NCBI GenBank assembly: GCA_029238315.1 | Contig: JAQWGI010000002.1 | Span: 1-39,089, forward strand | Source: Polaribacter sp. | Lineage (GTDB): Bacteria > Bacteroidota > Bacteroidia > Flavobacteriales > Flavobacteriaceae | Reading direction: 5' to 3' | DNA: 39,089 nt | In this document: positions 7,810-16,175 of the stretch, piece after piece | How the letters are laid out: each line of letters starts with the position of its first letter | Position numbering within the stretch: the stretch's first letter is position 1 | Made by a program: the position numbers and the translations under genes | Notes under the pieces: model-generated | The model's database searches: none | Seen by the model: only the letters and a program-made list of their open reading frames with translations | Told to the model about the DNA's origin: nothing

Positions 7810-9333
7810 TTAAAAATTATTTTCTTTTACAATAGAATTATGTAGGCAATTATTGTAGGCAGTTTTTAATTTTTTTATAACAATTTCTATTTCTATTTCA
7901 TTTAAATGACCAAATCCAAAACGAATTGCACAGGTATTTTTATCTTGATAAAGAATAGTTTTGGGTATAAATAAATTGTTTTTTTCTGCTTCTTCTGATA
8001 ATTTTACTAAAGATATTTTAGATTCAAATTTTAACCAAATCGCTAGTCCGCCAGAAGGTGTTTTCCATTGTGCTATTTTTGAAAAATATTGAGATAAGAG
8101 TTTGCAAGCACAATCTCTTCTTTGTTTGTATACATAAATATTTTTTTTCATTAGACGATAAATCTCACCTTCGCTAATTAATTCTGACAACATTTGTTCT
8201 TGAATTAAATCTCCTTGCTTATCTAGTAGTTCTAAATAATTTTTAGCTTCCGAAATTAAATTCTCAGGAGCTACTACAAATCCTGTTTGAAAACTTGGAA
8301 ATAATGATTGTCCTAATTTCCCCAAATAAATAACCATTCCGTCTGCATCTGAACTAGCCATAGGTAGCATTGGAGAGCCTTCAAACTGAAAATCGTAATC
8401 GTAATCATCTTCAATTATTGCAAAGTCATATTCTTTTGCAAGTTGTAACAATTGCAAACGACGCTCTGCACTTAGTTTTACTGTTGTTGGATAATCTCTA
8501 TGCGCACAAACATACACAGATCTAATACTTCCTTTTACAAAATGGTTTTTTATGTACTTAACATCTAAACCATTTTTATCTACAGGAATTGTTTTAATGT
8601 TTGCTCCAGCTTGTTGAAAAATCATATTAGAAGCATAATTGCTTAAATTTCCTACCAACACGATATCGTTTTGCTTAATTAGTAATTGCGAAACAATGTA
8701 CAAACTCATTTCTGTGCTACGTGTATTTACTAAATTATTTGAATTTATATGAAAACCTCTAGTTGCGTTTAAAAAATTACAAAGTTGCGTTTGAAATAGT
8801 GAATAGGAAGATTCATTTGGTCTATTCCATTTTTTTATTAATGTTTTTCTTTTCATCGCAGCACTGTACCATCTTGTAAATTGATGAACAGGATGCAGGC
8901 GCAAATCAGGCTTTCCATCATTAATACTATACGTTGAATTTGTTAATTGAGTAGTAGACGCTAAATGAAACGATTCCTGAAAATTAAAACCTGTTGTTTT
9001 TGCAGATGCATATGCCTTATTTATCTTTTGCGAAGTTGCCTTTATTTTTGCTGTTGTTTTTTCTGGCTCTAAAATAAAAGTACCTTTATTGGGTATAATT
9101 TCTACCCAGCCTTGAGACGCCAACTCATCGTAGATAGCAACAGCAGTATTTCTATGAACACTTAATAACTGACTAAGCATACGAGTTCCTGGTAACTTTG
9201 TACCCTTAGCTAAATACCTGCGTTGTATTGCATTTATAATTTGTTGCGAAACCTGTATGTACACAGGTTGAGGTAGGCTTTTGTCAAAACCTATTAACTG
9301 CTTCAGAATAGTATTAACCGGACTATCTATCAT
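7810..9333 (-). CDS. MocR/PdxR-type GntR regulator with degenerate aminotransferase domain
   Basis: This 507-residue protein has an N-terminal GntR winged helix (about residues 18-90, with LPGTRMLSQLLSVHRNTA) linked to a fold-type I aminotransferase domain (about 145-495). That is the MocR/GabR/PdxR architecture. Active members bind PLP through a lysine in a YxGTFSKxLxPxxRxG motif. Here the aligned segment is YLGKLGQSLFPSFQTG: the lysine position is Gln342 and the arginine position is Gln349. The aspartate of IIEDDYDYDF and the C-terminal IRFGFG arginine remain. It is therefore probably a ligand-binding regulator that cannot form the usual PLP Schiff base, unless Lys339 substitutes. It is divergent from the TonB-dependent receptor and may regulate it; that is inference. 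Confidence 0.88.
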   Translation of the reverse strand: MIDSPVNTILKQLIGFDKSLPQPVYIQVSQQIINAIQRRYLAKGTKLPGTRMLSQLLSVHRNTAVAIYDELASQGWVEIIPNKGTFILEPEKTTAKIKATSQKINKAYASAKTTGFNFQESFHLASTTQLTNSTYSINDGKPDLRLHPVHQFTRWYSAAMKRKTLIKKWNRPNESSYSLFQTQLCNFLNATRGFHINSNNLVNTRSTEMSLYIVSQLLIKQNDIVLVGNLSNYASNMIFQQAGANIKTIPVDKNGLDVKYIKNHFVKGSIRSVYVCAHRDYPTTVKLSAERRLQLLQLAKEYDFAIIEDDYDYDFQFEGSPMLPMASSDADGMVIYLGKLGQSLFPSFQTGFVVAPENLISEAKNYLELLDKQGDLIQEQMLSELISEGEIYRLMKKNIYVYKQRRDCACKLLSQYFSKIAQWKTPSGGLAIWLKFESKISLVKLSEEAEKNNLFIPKTILYQDKNTCAIRFGFGHLNEIEIEIVIKKLKTAYNNCLHNSIVKENNF

Positions 9334-9339
9334 TTTAAA

Positions 9340-9375
9340 ACTGGACTACTTTAATCGTCCGAAAAGTTACGATTT
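9340..9375. promoter_or_regulatory. Divergent control region between the MocR-type gene and the TonB receptor
   Basis: The 67-base gap has a GGAC / GTCC inverted repeat (arms around 9345 and 9357) separated by ten AT-rich bases, with loosely matching A/T flanks. GATTTTTG at 9371-9378 is one mismatch from TAnnTTTG and could be the receptor -7 box. It is a candidate operator only. Confidence 0.35.
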
Positions 9376-9400
9376 TTGAACCTTATTTAAATAACTATTT

Positions 9401-11221
9401 ATGAAATTAAAAATTACGTTAATAATTGCCGTATTACTTATTGTAGTTCAGGCAAAAGCACAAACAAACTCTGTAAAAAGAGATACTTTAAAAGAGGTTA
9501 TTATTACTTCTAGTAGAATTGATTTGCCTTTTAAAGTAAATTCTAGAACAATATCAATAATTACAGCAAAGCAAATTAAGGAAAGTGCAGTAACTAATGT
9601 TGTAGATTTATTACAACAAGTTGCGGGTGTAGACATGAGAAGAAGAGGTGTAAATGGAATGCAAGCAGATTTATACATTCGTGGTGGTAGTTTTGATCAA
9701 ACCTTACTATTAATTGATGGTATTAAAGTAGAAGATCCACAAACGGGTCATCATACCATGAATATGGCATTGCCAATTGATGTAATAGCGCGTGTAGAGA
9801 TTATTAAAGGAGCCGCAGCACGTATTTTTGGTCAAAATGCATTTACAGGAGCCGTTAACATTGTAACTAAAAAGAACGCAGATAATGTAAATTCTGCTGG
9901 AGTTCAAATAGGTTCTTTTGGTCAAAGAAACGGAAGCATAACCGTTGGTAAAAATTTAGAAAACAGTTCTATTATTGCACATGCATCTATTAATTCTTCT
10001 GACGGATATAGACATAATACCGATTTTAAAAATCAGAATTATTTTATTAAAAACACTTTTAATAAAAACCACACACCTATTAATTTTATTGGGTATTTTA
10101 CCGAAAGGAATTTTGGTGCTAATGGATTTTACGCCTCTCCTTCTGCAATCAATCAATACGAAGAAACACAAGCCAGTTTAGTAGGTTTATCTACAACGAT
10201 AAAAGGAGATAAGTTAACATTAAAACCACGTTTGTATTGGAAAAGAAACCAAGATATGTACTTGTATACACGTAGCAACCCTTCTGGATACAGAAATTTA
10301 CACCTCTCAAATAAAGTTGGAGCAGAGTTAAACGCTTCTTATATTTCTGATTTTGGTGTTACTGGTTTTGGAGTAGATCTTGCAAAAGTGTATTTAACAA
10401 GTAATAATTTAGGGTCTAGAGATCGTTTTATGGCAAATCTATTTTTAGAGCATCGTTTTAAATTATTAAATGATAAAATAGATATTACACCAGGCGTTGC
10501 AATTAACTATTTTTCAGACTTTAAGTTTCATGCATTTCCAGGAGTAGATGTTGGATATGCTTTAAGTAAAAACGTTAAAGTATATGCAAATGCCGGTTAT
10601 ACTTATAGAATACCTACCTATACCGATTTGTATTACAGTGATCCAACAACATTAGGAAATGTAAATTTAAACCCAGAAGAAGCAATTTCTCAAGAATTAG
10701 GGTTTAAATATTCATCTATTAAATTAGATTTTTCTGCAGCAGTTTTTAATAGAGATTCTAATAATTTAATAGATTTTGTGAAGGTAAATTCAAATGATAA
10801 GTGGGAGGCAACAAATATTCAAGATTTAAACTCATTTGGATTTGAGTTAAACGGGTCTTTTAGATATAAATTAAAAGACTTTACACAAAACCTTACTTTT
10901 GGTTACACATATTTAGATGAAAATTTAGGGGAAATAAATGCTAATTTTTCTAGATATTCTATCAACTCTTTAAAGCATCATTTTACATCAACCTTTAAAT
11001 CTCAGTTCTTTAAAAACATAAGTCAGAGTGTTGTTTATAAGTTTGCAGAAAGAACAAACGAAGAAAGTTATAGTGTTGTAGACTTTATGGTTACTTTAAA
11101 TTTAAATGCATTTAATATTTCTCTTATTGGAAATAATATATTTGATGCAACATATACAGAAACTAATTTGGTACCTATGCCTAGTTCTAATTTCTTATTG
11201 GATGTTGTATACAGATTTTAA
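9401..11221 (+). CDS. TonB-dependent outer membrane receptor
   Basis: This 606-residue protein has a signal peptide ending near VQAKAQ. A plug domain follows directly (RDTLKEVIITSSRI as TonB-box-like start, then LLQQVAGVDMRRRGVNGMQADLYIRGG and VEIIKGAAARIFGQNAFTGAVNIVTKK). A 22-strand-type barrel follows and ends in Phe (LLDVVYRF), as needed for outer membrane insertion. It lacks the N-terminal carboxypeptidase-like domain of SusC-type receptors and is closer in size and layout to BtuB-type vitamin or metal-complex receptors. The ligand cannot be read. Divergence from a MocR-type regulator suggests an amino-acid or vitamin-like substrate, but this is inference. It ends at a strong terminator. 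Confidence 0.93.
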   Translation: MKLKITLIIAVLLIVVQAKAQTNSVKRDTLKEVIITSSRIDLPFKVNSRTISIITAKQIKESAVTNVVDLLQQVAGVDMRRRGVNGMQADLYIRGGSFDQTLLLIDGIKVEDPQTGHHTMNMALPIDVIARVEIIKGAAARIFGQNAFTGAVNIVTKKNADNVNSAGVQIGSFGQRNGSITVGKNLENSSIIAHASINSSDGYRHNTDFKNQNYFIKNTFNKNHTPINFIGYFTERNFGANGFYASPSAINQYEETQASLVGLSTTIKGDKLTLKPRLYWKRNQDMYLYTRSNPSGYRNLHLSNKVGAELNASYISDFGVTGFGVDLAKVYLTSNNLGSRDRFMANLFLEHRFKLLNDKIDITPGVAINYFSDFKFHAFPGVDVGYALSKNVKVYANAGYTYRIPTYTDLYYSDPTTLGNVNLNPEEAISQELGFKYSSIKLDFSAAVFNRDSNNLIDFVKVNSNDKWEATNIQDLNSFGFELNGSFRYKLKDFTQNLTFGYTYLDENLGEINANFSRYSINSLKHHFTSTFKSQFFKNISQSVVYKFAERTNEESYSVVDFMVTLNLNAFNISLIGNNIFDATYTETNLVPMPSSNFLLDVVYRF

Positions 11222-11255
11222 CACATTTTAAATCAATAATTATTGATAAAAAAAC

Positions 11256-11287
11256 AAAAAGCTCTTGAGAAATCAAGAGCTTTTTTT
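11256..11287. terminator. Bidirectional terminator between the TonB receptor and rseP
   Basis: Arms gctcttga (11261-11268) and tcaagagc (11273-11280) enclose a gaaa loop, with five A before and seven T after. The genes on either side converge here. Confidence 0.9.
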
Positions 11288-11309
11288 AACATGTTTTATT
11301 TAGTTAGCT

Positions 11310-12659
11310 CTATTTAAAAAGCCATCTGTAAATGTCGTTTCCGTTTGCAAAAAGTAACAATGCAATCAGTAAAAAGAAACCAACAATTTGTGCATATTCT
11401 AAGAATTTATCGCCTGGCTTTTTACCTGTAATCATTTCCCATAAAGTAAATACAACATGTCCACCATCTAAAGCAGGAATTGGTAATAAATTCATAAAAC
11501 CTAGCATGATTGATAAGAATGCGGTGATGCTCCAAAATGTTTGCCAGCTAAATTCTGATGGAAAAATACTTCCGATAGAAATAAAACCACCTAATCCTTT
11601 ATATGCTCCAGTGTTTGGGTTAAATATTTTCTTTAATTGTTTTACATAACCTGTTAAAGTGCTCCAAGATTTATTCAATCCTGCAGGAATTGCTTCTCCA
11701 AAAGTATATTCAATAGTTTCCAAATCGTAATAGCCTAATCTTTCCATGTCAGAAACAGAAAGTCTAGCCAACTGCACACCAATTTCGCTAGTTTCAGTAA
11801 TTTTTACAGGAATTTCTTTGATTTCAGCTCCTCTTTTTACAGTAAGTGTAATATTTTGATTTGTATATTTTTTTAAGATTTCTTCTGCTTCATCATAATA
11901 AGTTATAGACTCATTATTAATTGCAGTAATAATATCTTTTTGTAGCAATCCGCTATTTAAGTTTGGAGAATCGTCAGAAACTTTACCAATCATAAAAGGG
12001 TATCTTGGCAACAAAAATGAGCCTTCATTTTTACCTCTTTCAATAAGGTTAGAGATAAAATCAATCGGAATTTCTTTATCAATTACTTCACCATTTCTTT
12101 CAATTGTATAGTTGTTACCGTTTATAAATTCGATAGGTAGGTTGTTAAATTTTCTAATTTCATTACCATCAATCGTTAAAACTTTATCTCCTGTTTTTAA
12201 TCCTAAAGAAGTTCCTAAAGAATCTTGCACCCAAACACCCCCTTTTACATTTTTATTTGGTAAAAAGTTTTCTCCGTAAGCATACATTAACATAATGTAA
12301 ATAAAGATTCCTAAGATAAAGTTAACAATTACACCACCCAGCATAATTATTAAACGTTGCCAAGCTGGTTTAGATCTAAATTCCCATGGTTGTGGTGGCA
12401 AAGCCATTTGTTCAGTATCCATACTTTCATCTATCATTCCAGATATTTTTACATACCCACCAAGCGGAATCCAACCAATACCGTAAACAGTTTCACCAAC
12501 TTTTTTCTTAACTAAAGAGAATTTATAATCAAAAAATAAGTAGAATTTCTCTACTCTAGTTTTAAATAATTTAGCAGGGATAAAGTGCCCTAATTCATGT
12601 AAAACAATTAAAAGTGATAAACTTAAAATGAATTGAGAAGCTTTAATTAATATTTCCAT
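11310..12659 (-). CDS. rseP: RIP metalloprotease RseP (site-2 protease)
   Basis: This 449-residue polytopic protein has the zinc motif HELGH at residues 21-25 inside the first membrane segment. The second motif, ALDGGH (Asp398, His401), is in a late membrane segment, and tandem PDZ domains lie between (SLGLKTGDKVLTIDG and NSGLLQKDIITAI). RseP cuts transmembrane anchors of anti-sigma factors and remnant signal peptides inside the membrane, passing envelope stress signals to the cytoplasm. All catalytic residues are present and the length is normal. It appears to be transcribed alone, from a -7 box at 12686-12693, and no anti-sigma gene is adjacent. Confidence 0.95.
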   Translation of the reverse strand: MEILIKASQFILSLSLLIVLHELGHFIPAKLFKTRVEKFYLFFDYKFSLVKKKVGETVYGIGWIPLGGYVKISGMIDESMDTEQMALPPQPWEFRSKPAWQRLIIMLGGVIVNFILGIFIYIMLMYAYGENFLPNKNVKGGVWVQDSLGTSLGLKTGDKVLTIDGNEIRKFNNLPIEFINGNNYTIERNGEVIDKEIPIDFISNLIERGKNEGSFLLPRYPFMIGKVSDDSPNLNSGLLQKDIITAINNESITYYDEAEEILKKYTNQNITLTVKRGAEIKEIPVKITETSEIGVQLARLSVSDMERLGYYDLETIEYTFGEAIPAGLNKSWSTLTGYVKQLKKIFNPNTGAYKGLGGFISIGSIFPSEFSWQTFWSITAFLSIMLGFMNLLPIPALDGGHVVFTLWEMITGKKPGDKFLEYAQIVGFFLLIALLLFANGNDIYRWLFK

Positions 12660-12685
12660 GTAGTATTTTTTCTTTTTAAACCGGA

Positions 12686-12693
12686 CAAATGTA
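12686..12693 (-). promoter_or_regulatory. -7 box for rseP
   Basis: TACATTTG on the minus strand matches TAnnTTTG and lies 26 bases before the rseP start. A TTTG at 12720-12723 is 26 bases away, slightly far for a standard -33 element. Confidence 0.55.
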
Positions 12694-12800
12694 CGTTTTT
12701 AAAAAGAGCTGTAAAATAGCAAACGAGTTTGTATTGTTATTTTTAACAAAGATTTATCTCAAATTCTCTGATTTTGCTTTATTTAAATAAGATTATCGCG

Positions 12801-12808
12801 TATTTTTG
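12801..12808 (+). promoter_or_regulatory. -7 box for the SCO gene
   Basis: TATTTTTG is a perfect TAnnTTTG, with a TTG at 12774-12776 (24 bases upstream). The expected transcription start near 12812 lies after an alternative upstream ATG at 12806, which decides for the start at 12830. Confidence 0.65.
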
Positions 12809-12829
12809 TACTATCAAAACATAATAAAA

Positions 12830-13510
12830 ATGGGTTTCTTTTCAGTTAAAAAATCATTGTCATTTATCGTTTTTTTTGCAGTTTTTTCTGTGGTAGCATT
12901 AACAGTTTTTTATAATTTATTATCTGTTGAAAAAAGATTACCAATTTATAGTCCTTCGGATGTGAATCCAAAACTGGTAGATGCTTCAGTAAAACATATT
13001 CAGAAGAATCATACCATTGCAGATTTTAGCTTGACAAACCAAAACGGAGAAACGATTACAAACGACTCTTACAAAGACAAAATTTACATTGCCGATTTCT
13101 TTTTTACGCGTTGCCAAACCATTTGCATTGCCATGGCATATAATATGAGCGAATTGCAAGAGTTTTATAAAGAAGATAAAGATATTATGTTTTTATCTCA
13201 TTCGGTTACTCCAGTAATGGATAGCGTACCTGTTTTAAAAGAATATGCGTTAAGAAAAGGTGTTATTGATGGTAAATGGAATGTAACTACAGGCTCAAAA
13301 AAACACATTTATGAATTGGCTAGAAAAAGCTATTTTGCAGTGATTGACGAAGGAAGTGGCGATGAAAATGATTGGATTCACACAGAGCAGTTTGTGCTTG
13401 TTGATAAAGACAGAAGAATTCGTGGTTATTATGATGGAACCGAGAAAGAAGATATGAAAAAAGTAATTGCAGATATCGCTTTATTAAAAGAAGAATATAA
13501 TCGTAAATAA
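12830..13510 (+). CDS. SCO1/SenC family protein
   Basis: This 226-residue membrane-anchored thioredoxin-fold protein has one N-terminal hydrophobic anchor (residues 9-30) and a periplasmic domain. The copper motif CxxxC is Cys95 and Cys99 (TRCQTIC), and the distal histidine is His184 (WIHTEQFVLVD). SCO proteins deliver copper to the CuA centre of cytochrome oxidase, or act as thiol reductants. The usual proline after the second cysteine is replaced by Ile-Ala. The chosen start lies downstream of a perfect -7 box. Only 79 bases separate it from feoA, but feoA has its own promoter, so the genes are probably independent. No oxidase genes are visible nearby. Confidence 0.9.
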   Translation: MGFFSVKKSLSFIVFFAVFSVVALTVFYNLLSVEKRLPIYSPSDVNPKLVDASVKHIQKNHTIADFSLTNQNGETITNDSYKDKIYIADFFFTRCQTICIAMAYNMSELQEFYKEDKDIMFLSHSVTPVMDSVPVLKEYALRKGVIDGKWNVTTGSKKHIYELARKSYFAVIDEGSGDENDWIHTEQFVLVDKDRRIRGYYDGTEKEDMKKVIADIALLKEEYNRK

Positions 13511-13520
13511 GAAACAATTT

Positions 13521-13553
13521 TTTGTTTAGAATCATTCTAAACACGTATCTTTG
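13521..13553 (+). promoter_or_regulatory. Promoter of the feo operon
   Basis: TTTG (13521-13524) and TATCTTTG (13546-13553) are 21 bases apart, a very good Bacteroidota promoter. The expected start near 13557 gives a leader of about 33 bases to feoA. The spacer is filled by a perfect palindrome, described separately. Confidence 0.8.
13523..13543. promoter_or_regulatory. Palindromic operator (Fur- or DtxR-type) in the feo promoter
   Basis: Two perfect ten-base arms, tgtttagaat and attctaaaca, surround a single C. The 10-1-10 symmetry with an AATnATT core resembles iron-responsive Fur or DtxR-family boxes. It lies between the -33 and -7 elements, so a bound repressor would block RNA polymerase when iron is plentiful. 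Which regulator binds is inference. Confidence 0.75.
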
Positions 13554-13589
13554 TGAAGAAGAAATCATTCTTGCCTTAGCAGGAATTTT

Positions 13590-13832
13590 ATGATTAAAAT
13601 ACAAACATTGAGCACAATTGCAACTTTAGTAAAAGGAGAGATAGGAATTATTTCTGAGGAATCTCTAGATGTTATTCCGCTTAAATTATTGGAAATGGGG
13701 TGCTTACCAGGTGTAGAAGTAGAGTTGTTGCAAGTAGCGCCATTAAAAGACCCTTTATACATTTGTGTAAATGGTAGTCATTTAGCCATCAGAAAAGAAA
13801 TGGCTTCTCAGATAAAAATCATCAAAAGTTAA
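13590..13832 (+). CDS. feoA: FeoA family ferrous iron transport protein
   Basis: This 80-residue cytoplasmic protein has the SH3-like FeoA fold, with LKLLEMGCLPGVEVELLQVAPLKDP as its signature region. FeoA is thought to support FeoB by contacting its G-protein domain. The gene is first in feoA-feoB-Cys-rich peptide and precedes feoB by four bases. It is controlled by the palindromic operator at 13523-13543. Length is normal and no defect is visible. Confidence 0.93.
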   Translation: MIKIQTLSTIATLVKGEIGIISEESLDVIPLKLLEMGCLPGVEVELLQVAPLKDPLYICVNGSHLAIRKEMASQIKIIKS

Positions 13833-13836
13833 CTTT

Positions 13837-15951
13837 ATGGAAAACCCCAAACCTATTAAAGTAGCTTTAATTGGAAATCCAAATACAGGAAAAACTTCAT
13901 TATTTAATCAGCTTACAGGTTTAACACAGAAAGTAGGTAATTACCCAGGTGTTACAGTAGATAAAAAATCGGGAAATTGTAAATTGTCTGGTAACAAAAC
14001 AGCAATCATTACGGATTTACCAGGAACCTATAGTATTAATCCTACTTCGGTAGATGAAAGTATAGTGCTTACATCACTATTAAATACAACAGATAAAGAC
14101 TTTCCAGATATTATTGTTGTGGTTGCAGATGTAGAAAATTTAAAGAGAAATCTCTTTTTATTTTCTCAAGTAAAAGATTTAGAAATTCCAATTATTTTGG
14201 CAATTAACATGTCAGATCAAATGGAAAGAAAAGGAATTTCTTTAGATATTAAAACTTTACAGGAGGAGTTGCAAACAGAGGTGGTTTTAATCAGTTCTAG
14301 AAAAAAAATTGGGATTAATAAGGTAAAAGAAGCAATAGAAAACTGCGCTGTAGTTTCAAATACACATCCATTATGTTCTATTAACCATAAAATAGACGGC
14401 GATTATTTTGAAAAACTAAAAGAGGTAAGTGCCAATCATACTTTGTATGAGTTGTGGCTAATGATTACTCAAAATAATTTTCCAGATTCTTTAACCTTAG
14501 AAGAAAAAACAAAGTTGATGCAGTTTACTCAAGATGCTTCTAGAGTTAAGAGATATCAACATAAAGAAACCATTCATCGATATCAGCAAATCAACCAAAT
14601 CTTAAAGAGAACTTACAAGGTAGATCGCTCAAAAGCTAAAGATTTAAGAGCAAAATTAGACAAGGTTTTTACCCATAAAATATTTGGATATGTAATTTTC
14701 TTTGGTGTTTTGTTGTTAATTTTTCAATCAATTTTTGATTGGTCAACTGTTCCGATGGATTTTATTGATGCTCAGTTTGCAAATCTAAGTGAGTTTGTAA
14801 CCAAACAAATGAATGCTGGAGTTTTAAGAGATTTAATTACAGACGGAATTATACCCGGAATTGGCGGAGTCGTAATTTTTATACCACAAATAGCAATATT
14901 ATTTTTATTCGTTGCCATTTTAGAAGAAACAGGCTACATGAGTAGAGTTGTATTTTTAATGGATAAAATAATGCGTCGTTACGGTATGAGTGGTAAAAGT
15001 GTAATTCCATTAATTTCTGGAACTGCATGTGCAATTCCGGCCGTAATGGCAACAAGAACAATTGCCGGTTGGAAAGAAAGATTAATTACCATTTTAGTAA
15101 CTCCTTTTACAACATGTTCTGCAAGATTGCCTGTATATGCAATTTTAATTTCATTAGTTATTCCAGACAAAAAATTATTAGGGTATTTTAGTTTACAAGG
15201 TTTTACTTTGTTGTCTTTGTATGTTTTAGGGTTTGCAATTGCCATTATTTCTGCATTTATATTGCATAAATTATTAAAGGTAAAAAGCACCTCTTTTTTT
15301 GTAGCAGAAATGCCAAACTACAAATTACCTTCTATAAAAAACGTAATTTTAGATGTATTAGAAAAAACAAAAGCATTTGTTTTTGGCGCTGGAAAAATAA
15401 TTTTAGCAATTTCTATTGTTTTGTGGTTTTTAGCATCAAACGGACCAGAATCTTTTAAGAATATTGAAAAAACAGTAACTGAAAACACAGCGCATAAAAA
15501 CCTTTCTTTTAGTGAAATTCAAACTAAAATTTCTTCAGCAAAACTAGAGAATTCATACATAGGAATCATGGGTAAAACGATAGAACCTGCTATTAAACCT
15601 TTGGGTTATGATTGGAAAATAGGAATTGCTTTAATTAGTTCTTTTGCTGCAAGAGAAGTTTTTGTAGGAACTCTAGCAACTATTTACAGCGTAGAAAGTG
15701 ATGATGAGAGTAACAGTACCATAAAAGAGAGAATGCGCGCAGAGATAAACCCAGAAACAGGAGAAAAAAGATTTGATTTAGCAGTTGGAATGTCTTTATT
15801 AATTTTTTATGCATTTGCAATGCAATGTATGGGAACCTTAGCAATTGTAAAAAGAGAAACTAAAACCTGGAAATGGCCAATGGCGCAACTAGTAGGTATG
15901 GGTATTTTAGCATATGTAGCCTCATTTATAACTTTTACAATATTTAGCTAA
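13837..15951 (+). CDS. feoB: Ferrous iron transporter FeoB
   Basis: This 704-residue protein has an N-terminal GTPase domain: P-loop GNPNTGKT at residues 13-20, then DLPGTYS and NMSD for the G3 and G4 motifs. A helical GDI-like region follows, and then a polytopic Gate/Core membrane domain with the conserved cysteines in SGTACAIPAVMATR and TTCSARLPVY. It carries Fe2+ across the inner membrane with GTP hydrolysis. The C-terminus is interrupted only by a normal-sized soluble loop (about residues 540-585). The TAA stop overlaps the ATG of the small Cys-rich gene, so the three feo genes form one translationally coupled operon. Confidence 0.97.
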   Translation: MENPKPIKVALIGNPNTGKTSLFNQLTGLTQKVGNYPGVTVDKKSGNCKLSGNKTAIITDLPGTYSINPTSVDESIVLTSLLNTTDKDFPDIIVVVADVENLKRNLFLFSQVKDLEIPIILAINMSDQMERKGISLDIKTLQEELQTEVVLISSRKKIGINKVKEAIENCAVVSNTHPLCSINHKIDGDYFEKLKEVSANHTLYELWLMITQNNFPDSLTLEEKTKLMQFTQDASRVKRYQHKETIHRYQQINQILKRTYKVDRSKAKDLRAKLDKVFTHKIFGYVIFFGVLLLIFQSIFDWSTVPMDFIDAQFANLSEFVTKQMNAGVLRDLITDGIIPGIGGVVIFIPQIAILFLFVAILEETGYMSRVVFLMDKIMRRYGMSGKSVIPLISGTACAIPAVMATRTIAGWKERLITILVTPFTTCSARLPVYAILISLVIPDKKLLGYFSLQGFTLLSLYVLGFAIAIISAFILHKLLKVKSTSFFVAEMPNYKLPSIKNVILDVLEKTKAFVFGAGKIILAISIVLWFLASNGPESFKNIEKTVTENTAHKNLSFSEIQTKISSAKLENSYIGIMGKTIEPAIKPLGYDWKIGIALISSFAAREVFVGTLATIYSVESDDESNSTIKERMRAEINPETGEKRFDLAVGMSLLIFYAFAMQCMGTLAIVKRETKTWKWPMAQLVGMGILAYVASFITFTIFS

Positions 15952-16070
15952 TGCAAGAAATAATTGCCTATATCGTTTTAATAATAGCTGTAGTTTTTTT
16001 GTTAAGAAAATTTGTTTTTAAATCTAAAAAAAATAAAAAAGGCTGCGCAACTAATTGTGGGTGTGCCTAG
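15951..16070 (+). CDS. FeoB-associated Cys-rich membrane peptide
   Basis: This is a 39-codon gene whose ATG shares a base with the feoB stop (TAATG). The product has one membrane helix (residues 4-18), a Lys/Arg-rich stretch, and a C-terminal motif GCATNCGCA with three cysteines. That matches the small FeoB-associated Cys-rich proteins found after feoB in many Bacteroidota and Firmicutes. The role may resemble FeoC or an iron-handling accessory to FeoB, which is not proven for the family. Placement, overlap and motif make it a confident gene despite its size. Confidence 0.88.
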   Translation: MQEIIAYIVLIIAVVFLLRKFVFKSKKNKKGCATNCGCA

Positions 16071-16132
16071 TAATATCAGTTCATTTAGTTTTCTTTAACA
16101 TAAAATTTATAGGTTGCTATTGCAAGGAAACT

Positions 16133-16140
16133 TATTTTTG
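16133..16140 (+). promoter_or_regulatory. -7 box for the DUF2911 gene
   Basis: TATTTTTG matches TAnnTTTG perfectly, with TTG at 16114-16116 at a 16-base spacing. The start codon is at 16176. Confidence 0.6.
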
Positions 16141-16175
16141 AAGACTAACATAATAATTAATCAATCATAAATATC

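Noticed and set aside
7790..7825. TTAATAT-type repeats upstream of umuC as an SOS operator
   Set aside because: They are imperfect and AT-rich like the background, and no known LexA consensus for this group is matched.
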